DNA of 19,549 bases from Gammaproteobacteria bacterium (GTDB lineage: Bacteria; Pseudomonadota; Gammaproteobacteria; BMS3Bbin11), in contig JAUWVE010000008.1 in assembly GCA_030617565.1 (NCBI GenBank), positions 1-19,549 on the forward strand, given 5' to 3'. A program made the position numbers and the translations under genes. This document shows, in pieces, positions 1-6,206 of this stretch (within the stretch, counting starts at the first letter, position 1; each line of letters opens with the position of its first letter). The notes below the pieces were generated by a model, which saw nothing but the letters and a program-made list of their open reading frames with translations, had not been told where the DNA came from and did not search any database.

Positions 1-824
1 TGATCAATGAGGCTGCCCTGTTTGCTGCCAGAGCGAACTTGCGAACGGTTAAAATGGAACAGTTTGAGCTGGCCAAAGATAAGATCATCATGGGCGTGGA
101 AAGACGTTCCATGATCATGCCCGAAGAAGAGCGGCGTAATACTGCCTACCATGAAGCCGGGCATGCAGTTGTTGCCAAGATGCTGCCCGGTACAGATCCT
201 GTACACAAAGTGACCATCATCCCCCGCGGCAAAGCACTGGGCGTCACGATGCAGTTGCCTACAGAAGACAGGTATAGCCACACCCGCAGCTATCTGCTGT
301 CTAATATCGCTGTGCTGATGGGTGGCCGTATCGGCGAAGAGATTTTTATGAACCAGATGACCACCGGTGCATCAAATGATTTTGAGCGCGCCACCGACAT
401 GGCCAGAAATATGGTCGTACGCTGGGGCATGAGTGACCTGATGGGGACTCGTGTTTACGGTGAAAATGAAAGCGAAATATTCCTTGGCAGAGACGTAACG
501 ACACATAAAAACCTTAGTAATGGGACCGCGGAACTGGTTGATAAGGAAATCCGTCGAATTGTTGATGAGCAATATGCGCGTGCTCGACAGATTATTGAAG
601 AAAACAAAGATAAAGTGGAAGTCATGGCCAAAGCTTTGCTTGAATGGGAAACCATTGATGCAGAGCAGATAGATGCCATCATGGCAGGTGAGGATCCACA
701 GCCACCGGCTGACGTATCTGACAAAAGTTCAGCTAATGGATCTGGAAAAGATGATTCCTCCAGTGGCAAGAGTGATAAAAAAGGCCCTGAGCCAAAAATG
801 GATGAACCGGCAGGCGAACACTAA
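1..824 (+). CDS. ftsH: ATP-dependent zinc metalloprotease FtsH, 3' part (5' truncated by window edge)
   Basis: FtsH is a membrane-anchored AAA+ protease that degrades misfolded membrane proteins and regulatory substrates such as LpxC. Only the end of the ATPase module and the peptidase domain are present. The first complete codon is at position 3, and the frame is open from the window start with the FtsH signature INEAALFAARAN. The zinc-binding HEAGH motif lies at 150-164, preceded by the family stretch around ERRSMIM. The third zinc ligand is expected to be the Asp of GASND, codon 378-380. The last 40 or so residues form a polar Ser/Lys/Asp/Pro tail, as is usual for FtsH. The internal TTG at 39 is not a real start because homology continues upstream of it. 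The stop is at 822-824, 8 bp before folP, so the two genes are probably co-transcribed. Confidence 0.97.
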   Translation, partial: INEAALFAARANLRTVKMEQFELAKDKIIMGVERRSMIMPEEERRNTAYHEAGHAVVAKMLPGTDPVHKVTIIPRGKALGVTMQLPTEDRYSHTRSYLLSNIAVLMGGRIGEEIFMNQMTTGASNDFERATDMARNMVVRWGMSDLMGTRVYGENESEIFLGRDVTTHKNLSNGTAELVDKEIRRIVDEQYARARQIIEENKDKVEVMAKALLEWETIDAEQIDAIMAGEDPQPPADVSDKSSANGSGKDDSSSGKSDKKGPEPKMDEPAGEH

Positions 825-832
825 AGACAGGC

Positions 833-1678
833 ATGTTGACTAAAGCCGATGGCTCTCCGCTCCTGCAAACGGGGCGGGTAGCCATCATGGGCATCCTCAA
901 TGCGACCCCTGATTCCTTTTCGGACGGGGGTCTTTTTCTTGCCGTTGATGAGGCCATTGATCATGTATCAAGAATGATTGATGAAGGTGCTGATATCATT
1001 GATATCGGGGGTGAATCAACGCGACCGGGTGCAGCCCCAGTCAATGCTGATGAGGAAATGCAGCGCGTTATCCCGATCATTGATGGACTGGTAAGGCGCT
1101 TTGATGTGACGATCTCTATAGACACATCCAGGGCTCTGGTGATGGGCGCAGCGGTGAATGCCGGTGCAGGCATGATCAACGATGTGCGCGCTCTGACAGA
1201 GGAAGGGGCGCTCAGTGCTGCTGCAGAATTAAACGTGCCGGTTTGCCTGATGCATATGCAGGGACAGCCGGGTACCATGCAGCTTAACCCGGTTTATGAA
1301 GATGTCACTGCGAATGTCAGGGATTATCTGTCACAACGCGTAGCAGCCTGCGTGGCAGCCGGGCTGGATATCAACAACTTGATACTCGACCCGGGGTTTG
1401 GCTTTGGCAAGACACAGCAGCAGAATTTTACTCTTTTGAATGAACTACAATATGTCAGAAGCCATGATCTACCGATTCTGGCAGGGCTGTCCCGCAAGAG
1501 CGTGATTGAGCAGGCTCTGGGTTTAGTGGTCAACGATAGAATTTATGCCAGTATCGCACTGGCCTTGCTGGCGGCGCGGAATGGTGCCAACATTGTCAGG
1601 GTCCATGATGTGAAGGCGACAATCGATGCACTCCGCATGGCGGAAGCAGTGGAAAAAGTGAGAAAAGAAAATTCATGA
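833..1678 (+). CDS. folP: Dihydropteroate synthase
   Basis: FolP condenses 6-hydroxymethyl-dihydropterin pyrophosphate with p-aminobenzoate to give dihydropteroate in cytoplasmic folate synthesis, and it is the sulfonamide target. The 281-residue protein has the usual length and all hallmark loops: MGILNATPDSFSDGG at 19-33 (loop 1), GGESTRPGA at 59-67 (loop 2), DTS at 97-99, ND at 116-117, DPGFGFGK at 186-193, SRKS at 220-223 and RVHD at 256-259. The ATG at 833 follows a purine-rich AAAGACAGG. The gene starts 8 bp after ftsH and its stop overlaps the glmM start by 4 bp (ATGA), which implies translational coupling with glmM. No insertion or substitution stands out in the pABA/sulfonamide-binding loops, but resistance cannot be judged by eye. 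Confidence 0.97.
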   Translation: MLTKADGSPLLQTGRVAIMGILNATPDSFSDGGLFLAVDEAIDHVSRMIDEGADIIDIGGESTRPGAAPVNADEEMQRVIPIIDGLVRRFDVTISIDTSRALVMGAAVNAGAGMINDVRALTEEGALSAAAELNVPVCLMHMQGQPGTMQLNPVYEDVTANVRDYLSQRVAACVAAGLDINNLILDPGFGFGKTQQQNFTLLNELQYVRSHDLPILAGLSRKSVIEQALGLVVNDRIYASIALALLAARNGANIVRVHDVKATIDALRMAEAVEKVRKENS

Positions 1679-3021
1679 AATATTTTGGTACAGATGGAAT
1701 CCGCGGGCGTATGGGAGAAGAGCCGATTACGCCCACGACAGTGATGAAGTTAGGCTGGGCGCTGGGCAATGTACTCGGCGGCAATGGCGAAAGCCGCGGC
1801 AAGATAATCATTGGTAAAGATACGCGTGTTTCAGGCTATCTGCTTGAGTCTGCAATGGAAGCCGGTCTTATATCCGCCGGTGTTGATGTCAGCCTGCTGG
1901 GACCGATGCCAACACCGGGTATCGCTTATCTGGCGCGCACAGCGCGTGCGCAGGCCGGGGTGGTCATCAGTGCTTCACACAACCCTTATCATGACAACGG
2001 TATCAAGTTCTTCTCTCCTGCGGGTGAGAAGCTGCCCGATGAGACGGAGCAGGCGATAGAGGAGATGATGCAGCAGCCTTTCAGGACAGTCGATTCCCGT
2101 GATCTGGGAAAGGCCAGCCGATATCCGGATGCCGCCGGGCGTTATATCGAATATTGCAAGGCGACAATTGCCAACCAGGTAAATCTTGAAGGACTGAATA
2201 TTGTACTGGATTGCGCGAATGGCGCCAGTTATCACATTGCACCCAGCGTGTTATCTGAACTGGGGGCAAGGTTACACGTGATCGGAGACGAACCTGATGG
2301 TTTTAATATTAATGAAGGATACGGCGCTACGGATACTGCAGCATTGCAATCTGAAGTTGTAAAGCAAGGTGCTGATCTGGGTATTGCACTGGATGGCGAC
2401 GGCGACCGTCTGATTATGGTTGATCATCAAGGAGAGATCGTTAATGGTGACAAGCTGATTCTCATTATGGCACTGGCCCGGTCACGACGCGGGGAACTGC
2501 AGGGTGGTGTTGTCGGTACAGTTATGAGTAATCTTGGTATGGAACAGGCTCTACAGGCCAATAAGATAGATTTCCTCAGGGCCGCAGTCGGTGACCGCTA
2601 TGTACTGGAAATGATGAAGAAAAATGGCTGGCAACTGGGAGGTGAAGCCTCCGGCCATATCATTTGTCTGGACAAATCAACCACCGGCGACGGCATAGTT
2701 GCGGCGCTGGAAGTATTGCAAGTCATGCATGATAGCGGAAAACCACTGGCTGAACTTGCTGGAGAAATGGAAACTTGTCCACAAATGATGATTAATGTAG
2801 AGATTTCGCGTGATTTTAATATGAATGATAACGCCATTATCAGAAATGCAGTCAGCGCGACGGAAGCAGAGCTTGGTGACCGCGGGCGTGTCGTGCTCAG
2901 AGCATCTGGAACAGAGCCTTTGATCAGGGTGATGATCGAAGGCGTCGATGCTTCCCAGGTAACAAGCCATTGTGAGTCACTGGCTGAAATCGTTCGCCAG
3001 GCGGCGGGCAATTCACATTGA
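1675..3021 (+). CDS. glmM: Phosphoglucosamine mutase
   Basis: GlmM converts glucosamine-6-phosphate to glucosamine-1-phosphate in the cytoplasm, feeding UDP-GlcNAc for peptidoglycan and lipopolysaccharide. The 448 residues match the family length. Visible motifs are the N-terminal FGTDGIRG at 4-11, the phosphoserine loop SASHNP with catalytic Ser101, the metal-binding loop DGDGDR at 240-245, the sugar-binding GGEASGH at 322-328 and the phosphate-binding RASGTEP at 409-415. The start ATG lies inside the folP stop (4-bp overlap), and only a weak purine run precedes it, so translation is probably coupled to folP. A 110-bp gap separates it from tpiA, and no convincing terminator is visible there. 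Confidence 0.97.
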   Translation: MKYFGTDGIRGRMGEEPITPTTVMKLGWALGNVLGGNGESRGKIIIGKDTRVSGYLLESAMEAGLISAGVDVSLLGPMPTPGIAYLARTARAQAGVVISASHNPYHDNGIKFFSPAGEKLPDETEQAIEEMMQQPFRTVDSRDLGKASRYPDAAGRYIEYCKATIANQVNLEGLNIVLDCANGASYHIAPSVLSELGARLHVIGDEPDGFNINEGYGATDTAALQSEVVKQGADLGIALDGDGDRLIMVDHQGEIVNGDKLILIMALARSRRGELQGGVVGTVMSNLGMEQALQANKIDFLRAAVGDRYVLEMMKKNGWQLGGEASGHIICLDKSTTGDGIVAALEVLQVMHDSGKPLAELAGEMETCPQMMINVEISRDFNMNDNAIIRNAVSATEAELGDRGRVVLRASGTEPLIRVMIEGVDASQVTSHCESLAEIVRQAAGNSH

Positions 3022-3063
3022 TTTCCAGCCACTTCACGCGTACCATTGCGCCCCCATCATATA

Positions 3064-3091
3064 TTGTAAATTAAAGGGCACCTCGAATAAT
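3064..3091 (+). promoter_or_regulatory. Candidate sigma70-type promoter for tpiA
   Basis: A -35-like TTGTAA (3064-3069) is separated by 16 bp from a -10-like AATAAT (3086-3091, 5 of 6 consensus bases). Transcription would start near 3098, about 34 bases before the tpiA ATG. The -35 match is modest, so this is tentative. The -10 lies inside the palindrome at 3082-3107. Confidence 0.35.
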
Positions 3092-3107
3092 TCATGTATT
3101 AATCGAG
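3082..3107. repeat. 26-bp near-perfect palindrome upstream of tpiA (possible operator or RNA hairpin)
   Basis: The left arm CTCGAATAAT (3082-3091) and right arm ATTAATCGAG (3098-3107) are inverted copies with one mismatch. The centre TCATGT contains a further symmetric CATG. In total 11 of 13 base pairs are symmetric around 3094/3095. No T-run follows, so it is not an intrinsic terminator. It ends 24 bases before the tpiA ATG and 12 before its ribosome-binding site. The position suits a repressor operator or a 5'-leader hairpin. I do not recognise the sequence as the site of a known regulator. Confidence 0.6.
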
Positions 3108-3131
3108 TTGCGCTGGATTAAGGAGTATTGA

Positions 3132-3887
3132 ATGCGTCGTCCCCTGGTTGCTGGAAACTGGAAGATGAACGGTGACTCAGAGAGTACCGTGAACCTGGTC
3201 AATGGAATTGCTAATGGCCGAGCTGATGTCACCAATGCAGAAGTGCTTATTTGCCCGCCTTATATATTAATTCCACGTGCCGCCGATGCGCTAAATGGGC
3301 GCGATGATATTTTCCTCGGTGCGCAGGATCTGGATATTAACGAAAGCGGTGCATTTACCGGCCAGATATCCGCTTCCATGCTTGTCGATGCCGGCTGTAA
3401 GTATGTATTAGTCGGCCATTCAGAGCGTCGTGCGTTCTATGGTGAAAGCGACCAGAATGTCGCCGCCAAGTTCAAGGTTGCGCAGGATGGCGGCCTAATC
3501 CCTGTGCTATGTGTAGGTGAAACCCTGGCTGAACGAAAATCCGGTGACACTGAAACTGTCGTCGCTCGTCAACTGCAGGCAGTCATTGATGTTGTCGGTA
3601 TTGATAAGCTGGCAGATTCTGTCATCGCTTATGAGCCTGTTTGGGCAATTGGTACCGGTATGACAGCGACCCCTGAACAGGCGCAGGATGTACACAAGTT
3701 TATCCGCAATATGCTTTCGGCTCTAAGTACTGATGTAGCCGAAAACATGCAGATCCTTTATGGCGGTAGTATGAATGCCGGTAATGCAGATGCCCTCATC
3801 GGCATGCAGGATATCGATGGTGGTCTGATTGGCGGGGCATCTCTTCAGGCCGAAAGCTTCCTTGCTATCTGCAAGGCCGCAAATTAA
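3132..3887 (+). CDS. tpiA: Triosephosphate isomerase
   Basis: TpiA interconverts dihydroxyacetone phosphate and glyceraldehyde-3-phosphate in glycolysis and gluconeogenesis. It is a cytosolic TIM barrel, normally dimeric. The 251-residue protein has the full active site: GNWKMN at 8-13 with Lys11, GHSERR at 95-100 with the electrophile His96, and AYEPVWAIGTG with the catalytic base Glu168 followed by the flexible loop 6. The phosphate-binding YGGSMN segment is near residue 215. A strong AAGGAG (3120-3125) sits 6 bases before the ATG. The gene is separated from glmM by a 110-bp gap with a candidate promoter and palindrome, and it leads into secG after 46 bp. Confidence 0.97.
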   Translation: MRRPLVAGNWKMNGDSESTVNLVNGIANGRADVTNAEVLICPPYILIPRAADALNGRDDIFLGAQDLDINESGAFTGQISASMLVDAGCKYVLVGHSERRAFYGESDQNVAAKFKVAQDGGLIPVLCVGETLAERKSGDTETVVARQLQAVIDVVGIDKLADSVIAYEPVWAIGTGMTATPEQAQDVHKFIRNMLSALSTDVAENMQILYGGSMNAGNADALIGMQDIDGGLIGGASLQAESFLAICKAAN

Positions 3888-3933
3888 TTATTCATACTGA
3901 ACAATCAATACGTAATCTAACAAACCAATCCTC

Positions 3934-4416
3934 ATGATTAATATACTGATAGCAATACACGTACTGGTCGCCGTAAGTATCATCATACTCGTGCTGGTGC
4001 AGCACGGTAAGGGCGCTGATGCAGGCGCCGCATTTGGCGGTGGAGGAGGGGGTGCTTCCGGTTCTCTTTTTGGTAGTCAGGGTTCTGCGAATTTTCTCTC
4101 ACGTACAACGGCGGTACTTGCTACGGTTTTCTTTTTGACCAGTTTGTCGCTTACCTATCTTTACAGCACATCAGAAAAGCCAACCAGCGTAACAGACCGT
4201 GTTATTCTGGAAGTTGAGAAAACCCCGGCTGAAAAGACAGACACTATGCCGCCTATCCCTGCTGAAAATGTTGATGAGTCTATGAAGGGCGTTCCTGAAT
4301 TGCCTGGCACAAAAACAGTAGGTGAAAGTATAGAAACTGGAACCTCACCGGCTGCAGAAATTCCTGTAGTACCAGAAACTGTACCGGGTGAGATCAGGCC
4401 CAAAATCAATGAATAG
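3934..4416 (+). CDS. secG: Protein translocase subunit SecG
   Basis: SecG is the small accessory subunit of the SecYEG channel and assists SecA-driven export across the inner membrane. The 160-residue product has two hydrophobic segments (about 3-22 and 58-77). They flank the family loop with QHGKGADAGAAFG (23-35), a glycine run and LFGSQGSANFLSR (45-57). From residue 78 it carries a long acidic, Pro/Glu/Thr-rich tail of about 80 residues, longer than the E. coli protein, which ends at about 110. No Shine-Dalgarno sequence is visible before the ATG, where CAAACCAATCCTC immediately precedes it. The start is nevertheless supported by the position of the first membrane segment. The stop is six bases before the tRNA-Leu, matching the conserved secG-leuU arrangement. 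Confidence 0.94.
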   Translation: MINILIAIHVLVAVSIIILVLVQHGKGADAGAAFGGGGGGASGSLFGSQGSANFLSRTTAVLATVFFLTSLSLTYLYSTSEKPTSVTDRVILEVEKTPAEKTDTMPPIPAENVDESMKGVPELPGTKTVGESIETGTSPAAEIPVVPETVPGEIRPKINE

Positions 4417-4422
4417 AATATT

Positions 4423-4507
4423 GCCGAAGTGGTGAAATTGGTAGACACGCCGTCTTGAGGGGGCGGTGACGCAAGTCATGCCGGTTCGAGTCCGGCCTTC
4501 GGCACCA
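4423..4507 (+). tRNA. leuU: tRNA-Leu (anticodon GAG), with encoded CCA
   Basis: The cloverleaf can be drawn by eye. The acceptor stem is GCCGAAG (4423-4429) with CTTCGGC (4497-4503), discriminator A at 4504 and CCA at 4505-4507. The D arm contains TGAAATTGGTAGA. The anticodon stem is CCGTC (4450-4454) with GGCGG (4462-4466), and the loop TTGAGGG carries GAG at 4457-4459. The long class II variable arm is TGAC-GCAA-GTCA (4467-4478). The T arm is GCCGG-TTCGAGT-CCGGC (4480-4496). It should read CUC and CUU leucine codons. At six bases after secG it is almost certainly processed from the secG transcript, as with leuU of E. coli. Confidence 0.98.
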
Positions 4508-4521
4508 AATAAAAAATATTT

Positions 4522-4550
4522 CAGTCTTTCAACGGGCTGTTTTTTCTTTT
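4522..4550 (+). terminator. Weak Rho-independent terminator after tRNA-Leu
   Basis: CAGTC (4522-4526) can pair with GGCTG (4535-4539), including one G-U pair, around an 8-base loop. Six T residues (4540-4545), a C and four more T residues follow. The stem is short, so termination may be partial. The position, between the tRNA 3' end and the nuo promoter, fits the end of the tpiA-secG-tRNA transcript. Confidence 0.45.
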
Positions 4551-4600
4551 CCTGCAATAAATAATACTTGTGCAGACTTTACGGCACATATAGTAAGCAA

Positions 4601-4614
4601 TTGAAATATAACAA
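4601..4614. promoter_or_regulatory. FNR/Anr-like binding site upstream of nuoA
   Basis: TTGAAATATAACAA keeps the TTG-N8-CAA spacing of the FNR family and matches 8 of the 10 defined bases of TTGAT-N4-ATCAA. It is flanked by AA and TT, so the symmetry extends to AATTG-N8-CAATT. Its centre lies about 61-63 bp upstream of the transcription start predicted from the promoter at 4635-4663, which is a typical class I activator position. The surroundings are AT-rich, so a chance match is possible. Confidence 0.35.
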
Positions 4615-4634
4615 TTATTTAGTCATGGCCTGGC

Positions 4635-4663
4635 TTGACACACGGGGCAAGCCGTCCTAGACT
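4635..4663 (+). promoter_or_regulatory. Probable sigma70-type promoter of the nuo operon
   Basis: A perfect -35 hexamer TTGACA (4635-4640) lies 17 bp from TAGACT (4658-4663, 4 of 6 -10 bases), with AT-rich sequence upstream. Transcription should start near 4670. A 6-bp inverted repeat, GGCTTG (4632-4637) and CAAGCC (4648-4653), brackets the -35 region and could serve as an operator. Confidence 0.6.
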
Positions 4664-4691
4664 GAGCGCTTCGCTTTTTTGCCGCGCGATT

Positions 4692-4698
4692 GGAGGAG
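4692..4698 (+). promoter_or_regulatory. Strong Shine-Dalgarno of the nuoA leader reading frame
   Basis: GGAGGAG is the strongest ribosome-binding site upstream of nuoA. It is spaced for the ATG at 4703, not for the nuoA ATG at 4732, which lies 33 bases further on. This makes the short frame 4703-4735 the likely primary initiation point. Confidence 0.6.
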
Positions 4699-4702
4699 TG
4701 AC

Positions 4703-4735
4703 ATGCCGAGAGGCACAGTCAATATCATTAAATGA
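4703..4735 (+). CDS. Putative 10-residue leader peptide, translationally coupled to nuoA
   Basis: The ATG at 4703 opens a frame encoding MPRGTVNIIK that ends in TGA at 4733-4735. It begins 4 bases after GGAGGAG. Its stop overlaps the nuoA start as ATGA (4732-4735), the same coupling geometry seen at nuoD/nuoE. The nuoA ATG has no Shine-Dalgarno of its own, and in-frame stops at 4699-4701 and 4729-4731 rule out an upstream nuoA start. Codons 1-5 can also fold as TGCC-GAGA-GGCA (4704-4715), a short hairpin with a GNRA loop. The function is inferred: ribosomes loaded at the strong site would reinitiate at nuoA. I know of no described homologue. The product has no codon run typical of amino-acid attenuators. 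Confidence 0.5.
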   Translation: MPRGTVNIIK

Positions 4736-5112
4736 CAATGCTTGAAAACTATATCCCGATTCTGGTGTTCATTGCCGTGGGTTTTATGTTCGGCGCAATG
4801 CTTATCATTTTCGGCAAGATTTTCAGCATGTTACTGAAAGTCGATCGTCCGAACCCCGTCAAACTGTCCCCTTTCGAATGTGGCTTCGATGAATTTGAGG
4901 ACGCACGTATGAAATTCGACGTGCGCTATTATCTGGTAGCCATACTGTTTATTATTTTCGACCTTGAAATCGCCTTTCTTTTTCCCTGGGCGATCGTCCT
5001 GCAGGAAGAGTCTGTCGGCATGTTCGGCTTTGTTGCGATGATGATTTTCCTGGGCATACTGGTCATCGGCTTCATCTATGAATGGACTAAAGGAGCGCTG
5101 GAATGGGAGTGA
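4732..5112 (+). CDS. nuoA: NADH-quinone oxidoreductase subunit A
   Basis: NuoA is a small membrane subunit near the quinone cavity of complex I. The 126-residue protein has three hydrophobic segments (about 8-30, 63-85 and 92-115). The long first loop contains the conserved KLSPFECGFDEFEDARMKFD (44-63), and FDLEIAFLFPWA follows. The start is either ATG 4732 or the in-frame ATG 4738 (MLENY...), because TAA directly precedes 4732. The first ATG overlaps the stop of the putative leader peptide, which favours it. It is the first subunit gene of the nuo operon and overlaps nuoB by 10 bp. Confidence 0.95.
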   Translation: MTMLENYIPILVFIAVGFMFGAMLIIFGKIFSMLLKVDRPNPVKLSPFECGFDEFEDARMKFDVRYYLVAILFIIFDLEIAFLFPWAIVLQEESVGMFGFVAMMIFLGILVIGFIYEWTKGALEWE

Positions 5113-5597
5113 ATGACAGCGTTGCTGACAATGGTCTGGTTGAAAGGGGATGGGCCACTACCACGGCGGACAGCCTGATAAACTGGGCCCGTACCGGTTC
5201 TATGTGGCCGGTAACCTTTGGACTGGCCTGTTGTGCTGTTGAAATGATGCAGGCAGGCGCTGCGCGCTATGACCTCGATCGTTTTGGTATTATGTTCCGC
5301 CCCACTCCGAGGCAGTCTGATGTAATGATTGTTGCAGGTACCCTTACCAACAAGATGGCTGCCCCTTTACGAAAAGTCTACGATCAGATGGCTGAGCCGC
5401 GTTGGGTTATCTCTATGGGGTCCTGCGCCAATGGCGGGGGTTACTACCATTATTCCTATTCTGTTGTTCGTGGCTGCGACCGCATCGTGCCGGTTGATAT
5501 CTATGTGCCGGGCTGCCCTCCGACAGCTGAAGCCTTGTTATACGGCATATTGCAGTTACAGAAGAAGATCCGAACCAACACCATAGCCCGCAGCTGA
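5103..5597 (+). CDS. nuoB: NADH-quinone oxidoreductase subunit B (N2 cluster)
   Basis: NuoB carries the terminal [4Fe-4S] cluster N2, which passes electrons to quinone at the interface with NuoD. The 164-residue protein shows the expected ligands: the tandem Cys43-Cys44 in GLACCAVEMM, Cys108 in GSCANGG and Cys138 in PGCPPTAEAL. FRPTPRQSD (65-73) is also typical of the subunit. The ATG at 5103 lies inside the nuoA 3' end and has a good AAGGAG (5090-5095) with 7-base spacing. It is followed by nuoC after 3 bp. Confidence 0.97.
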   Translation: MGVNDSVADNGLVERGWATTTADSLINWARTGSMWPVTFGLACCAVEMMQAGAARYDLDRFGIMFRPTPRQSDVMIVAGTLTNKMAAPLRKVYDQMAEPRWVISMGSCANGGGYYHYSYSVVRGCDRIVPVDIYVPGCPPTAEALLYGILQLQKKIRTNTIARS

Positions 5598-5600
5598 CAG

Positions 5601-6206
5601 ATGAAAAACATCGAAAGACTACAGACGCTGAAAAGGCGCATCGGAGAAGCAGTGGGCAATGCAGTAAAGGCTTCTTCTATTGAATTGGGTGAATTGACGG
5701 TCGACCTCAAGGTTGAGACATTACATGATACCTGCAAGAAACTAATTACTGACGAAAACTTCGCCTTTGATACCCTGATTGATGTTTGTGCTGTTGATTA
5801 CCTCCACTATCGTCAGGAAGCCGGTGAAACATGGGATAAACCCCGGTTTGCCGTGGTTTATCATTTACTTTCTACCTCTCGCAATCAGCGTCTGCGGCTT
5901 CGTGTTTTCGTTGAAGAATCCTCTCCAATGGTCGATTCGGTTATCGATATCTGGAAATCAGCAGACTGGTTTGAGCGTGAGGCCTTCGACCTGTACGGTG
6001 TTCTTTTCAAGGGGCATCCGGATCTGCGGCGAATTCTTACAGACTATGGCTTCGTCGGCCACCCGTTCCGTAAAGATTTTCCGATCTCCGGTTATGTAGA
6101 AATGCGATATGACGAGGAAAAAGGCAGGGTGGTCTACCAGCCTGTATCTATTGAACCTCGTGTTCTGGTGCCGAGAGTCATCAGGGAGGAGGGTTACGGT
6201 GCCTGA
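5601..6206 (+). CDS. nuoC: NADH-quinone oxidoreductase subunit C
   Basis: NuoC is the 30-kDa-type subunit of the hydrophilic arm and scaffolds NuoD and NuoB; it binds no cofactor. The 201-residue protein has the family signature in its C-terminal half: ADWFEREAFDLYGV, FKGHPDLRRILTDYGF and GHPFRKDFP. It ends with a tail rich in Val and Arg. It is a separate gene, not fused to nuoD as in Enterobacterales and Pseudomonas. The ATG lies 3 bp after nuoB with no clear Shine-Dalgarno, so it probably depends on coupling. The stop lies 8 bp inside nuoD. Confidence 0.96.
   Translation: MKNIERLQTLKRRIGEAVGNAVKASSIELGELTVDLKVETLHDTCKKLITDENFAFDTLIDVCAVDYLHYRQEAGETWDKPRFAVVYHLLSTSRNQRLRLRVFVEESSPMVDSVIDIWKSADWFEREAFDLYGVLFKGHPDLRRILTDYGFVGHPFRKDFPISGYVEMRYDEEKGRVVYQPVSIEPRVLVPRVIREEGYGA
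6184..6193 (+). promoter_or_regulatory. Shine-Dalgarno that sets the nuoD GTG start
   Basis: GGGAGGAGGG lies 5 bases before the GTG at 6199 and within the nuoC 3' end. It marks GTG 6199 as the nuoD start. The frame is open upstream to 6109, but that part lies within nuoC and has no homology value. Confidence 0.75.

Noticed and set aside
39..41. TTG at 39 as the start of a short FtsH-like gene
   Set aside because: FtsH homology continues upstream to the window edge (INEAALFAARAN), so the gene is truncated by the window and not by nature.
2598..3032. A 144-codon reading frame on the - strand across the glmM 3' end
   Set aside because: It is antisense to conserved glmM coding sequence, has no recognisable domain and is explained by codon bias of the + strand gene.
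4568..4594. A second promoter-like pair, TTGTGC and TATAGT, upstream of nuoA
   Set aside because: The spacing is only 15 bp and the -35 matches at three positions. The pair at 4635-4663 is clearly better.
4665..4680. A small hairpin AGCG-CTT-CGCT running into six T residues
   Set aside because: It looks like a mini-terminator, but the stem is four pairs with a 3-base loop, and it straddles the predicted transcription start, so it could not end a nuo transcript.
4423..4731. Integration of a mobile element at the tRNA-Leu
   Set aside because: tRNA genes are common integration targets, but no integrase, direct repeat of the tRNA 3' end or foreign gene content is visible. The flanking nuo operon is a conserved core locus.
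6109..6198. An upstream extension of the nuoD frame to ATG 6109
   Set aside because: The extra 30 codons lie inside nuoC in another frame and do not resemble NuoD. The GTG at 6199 has a strong ribosome-binding site and gives the family length.
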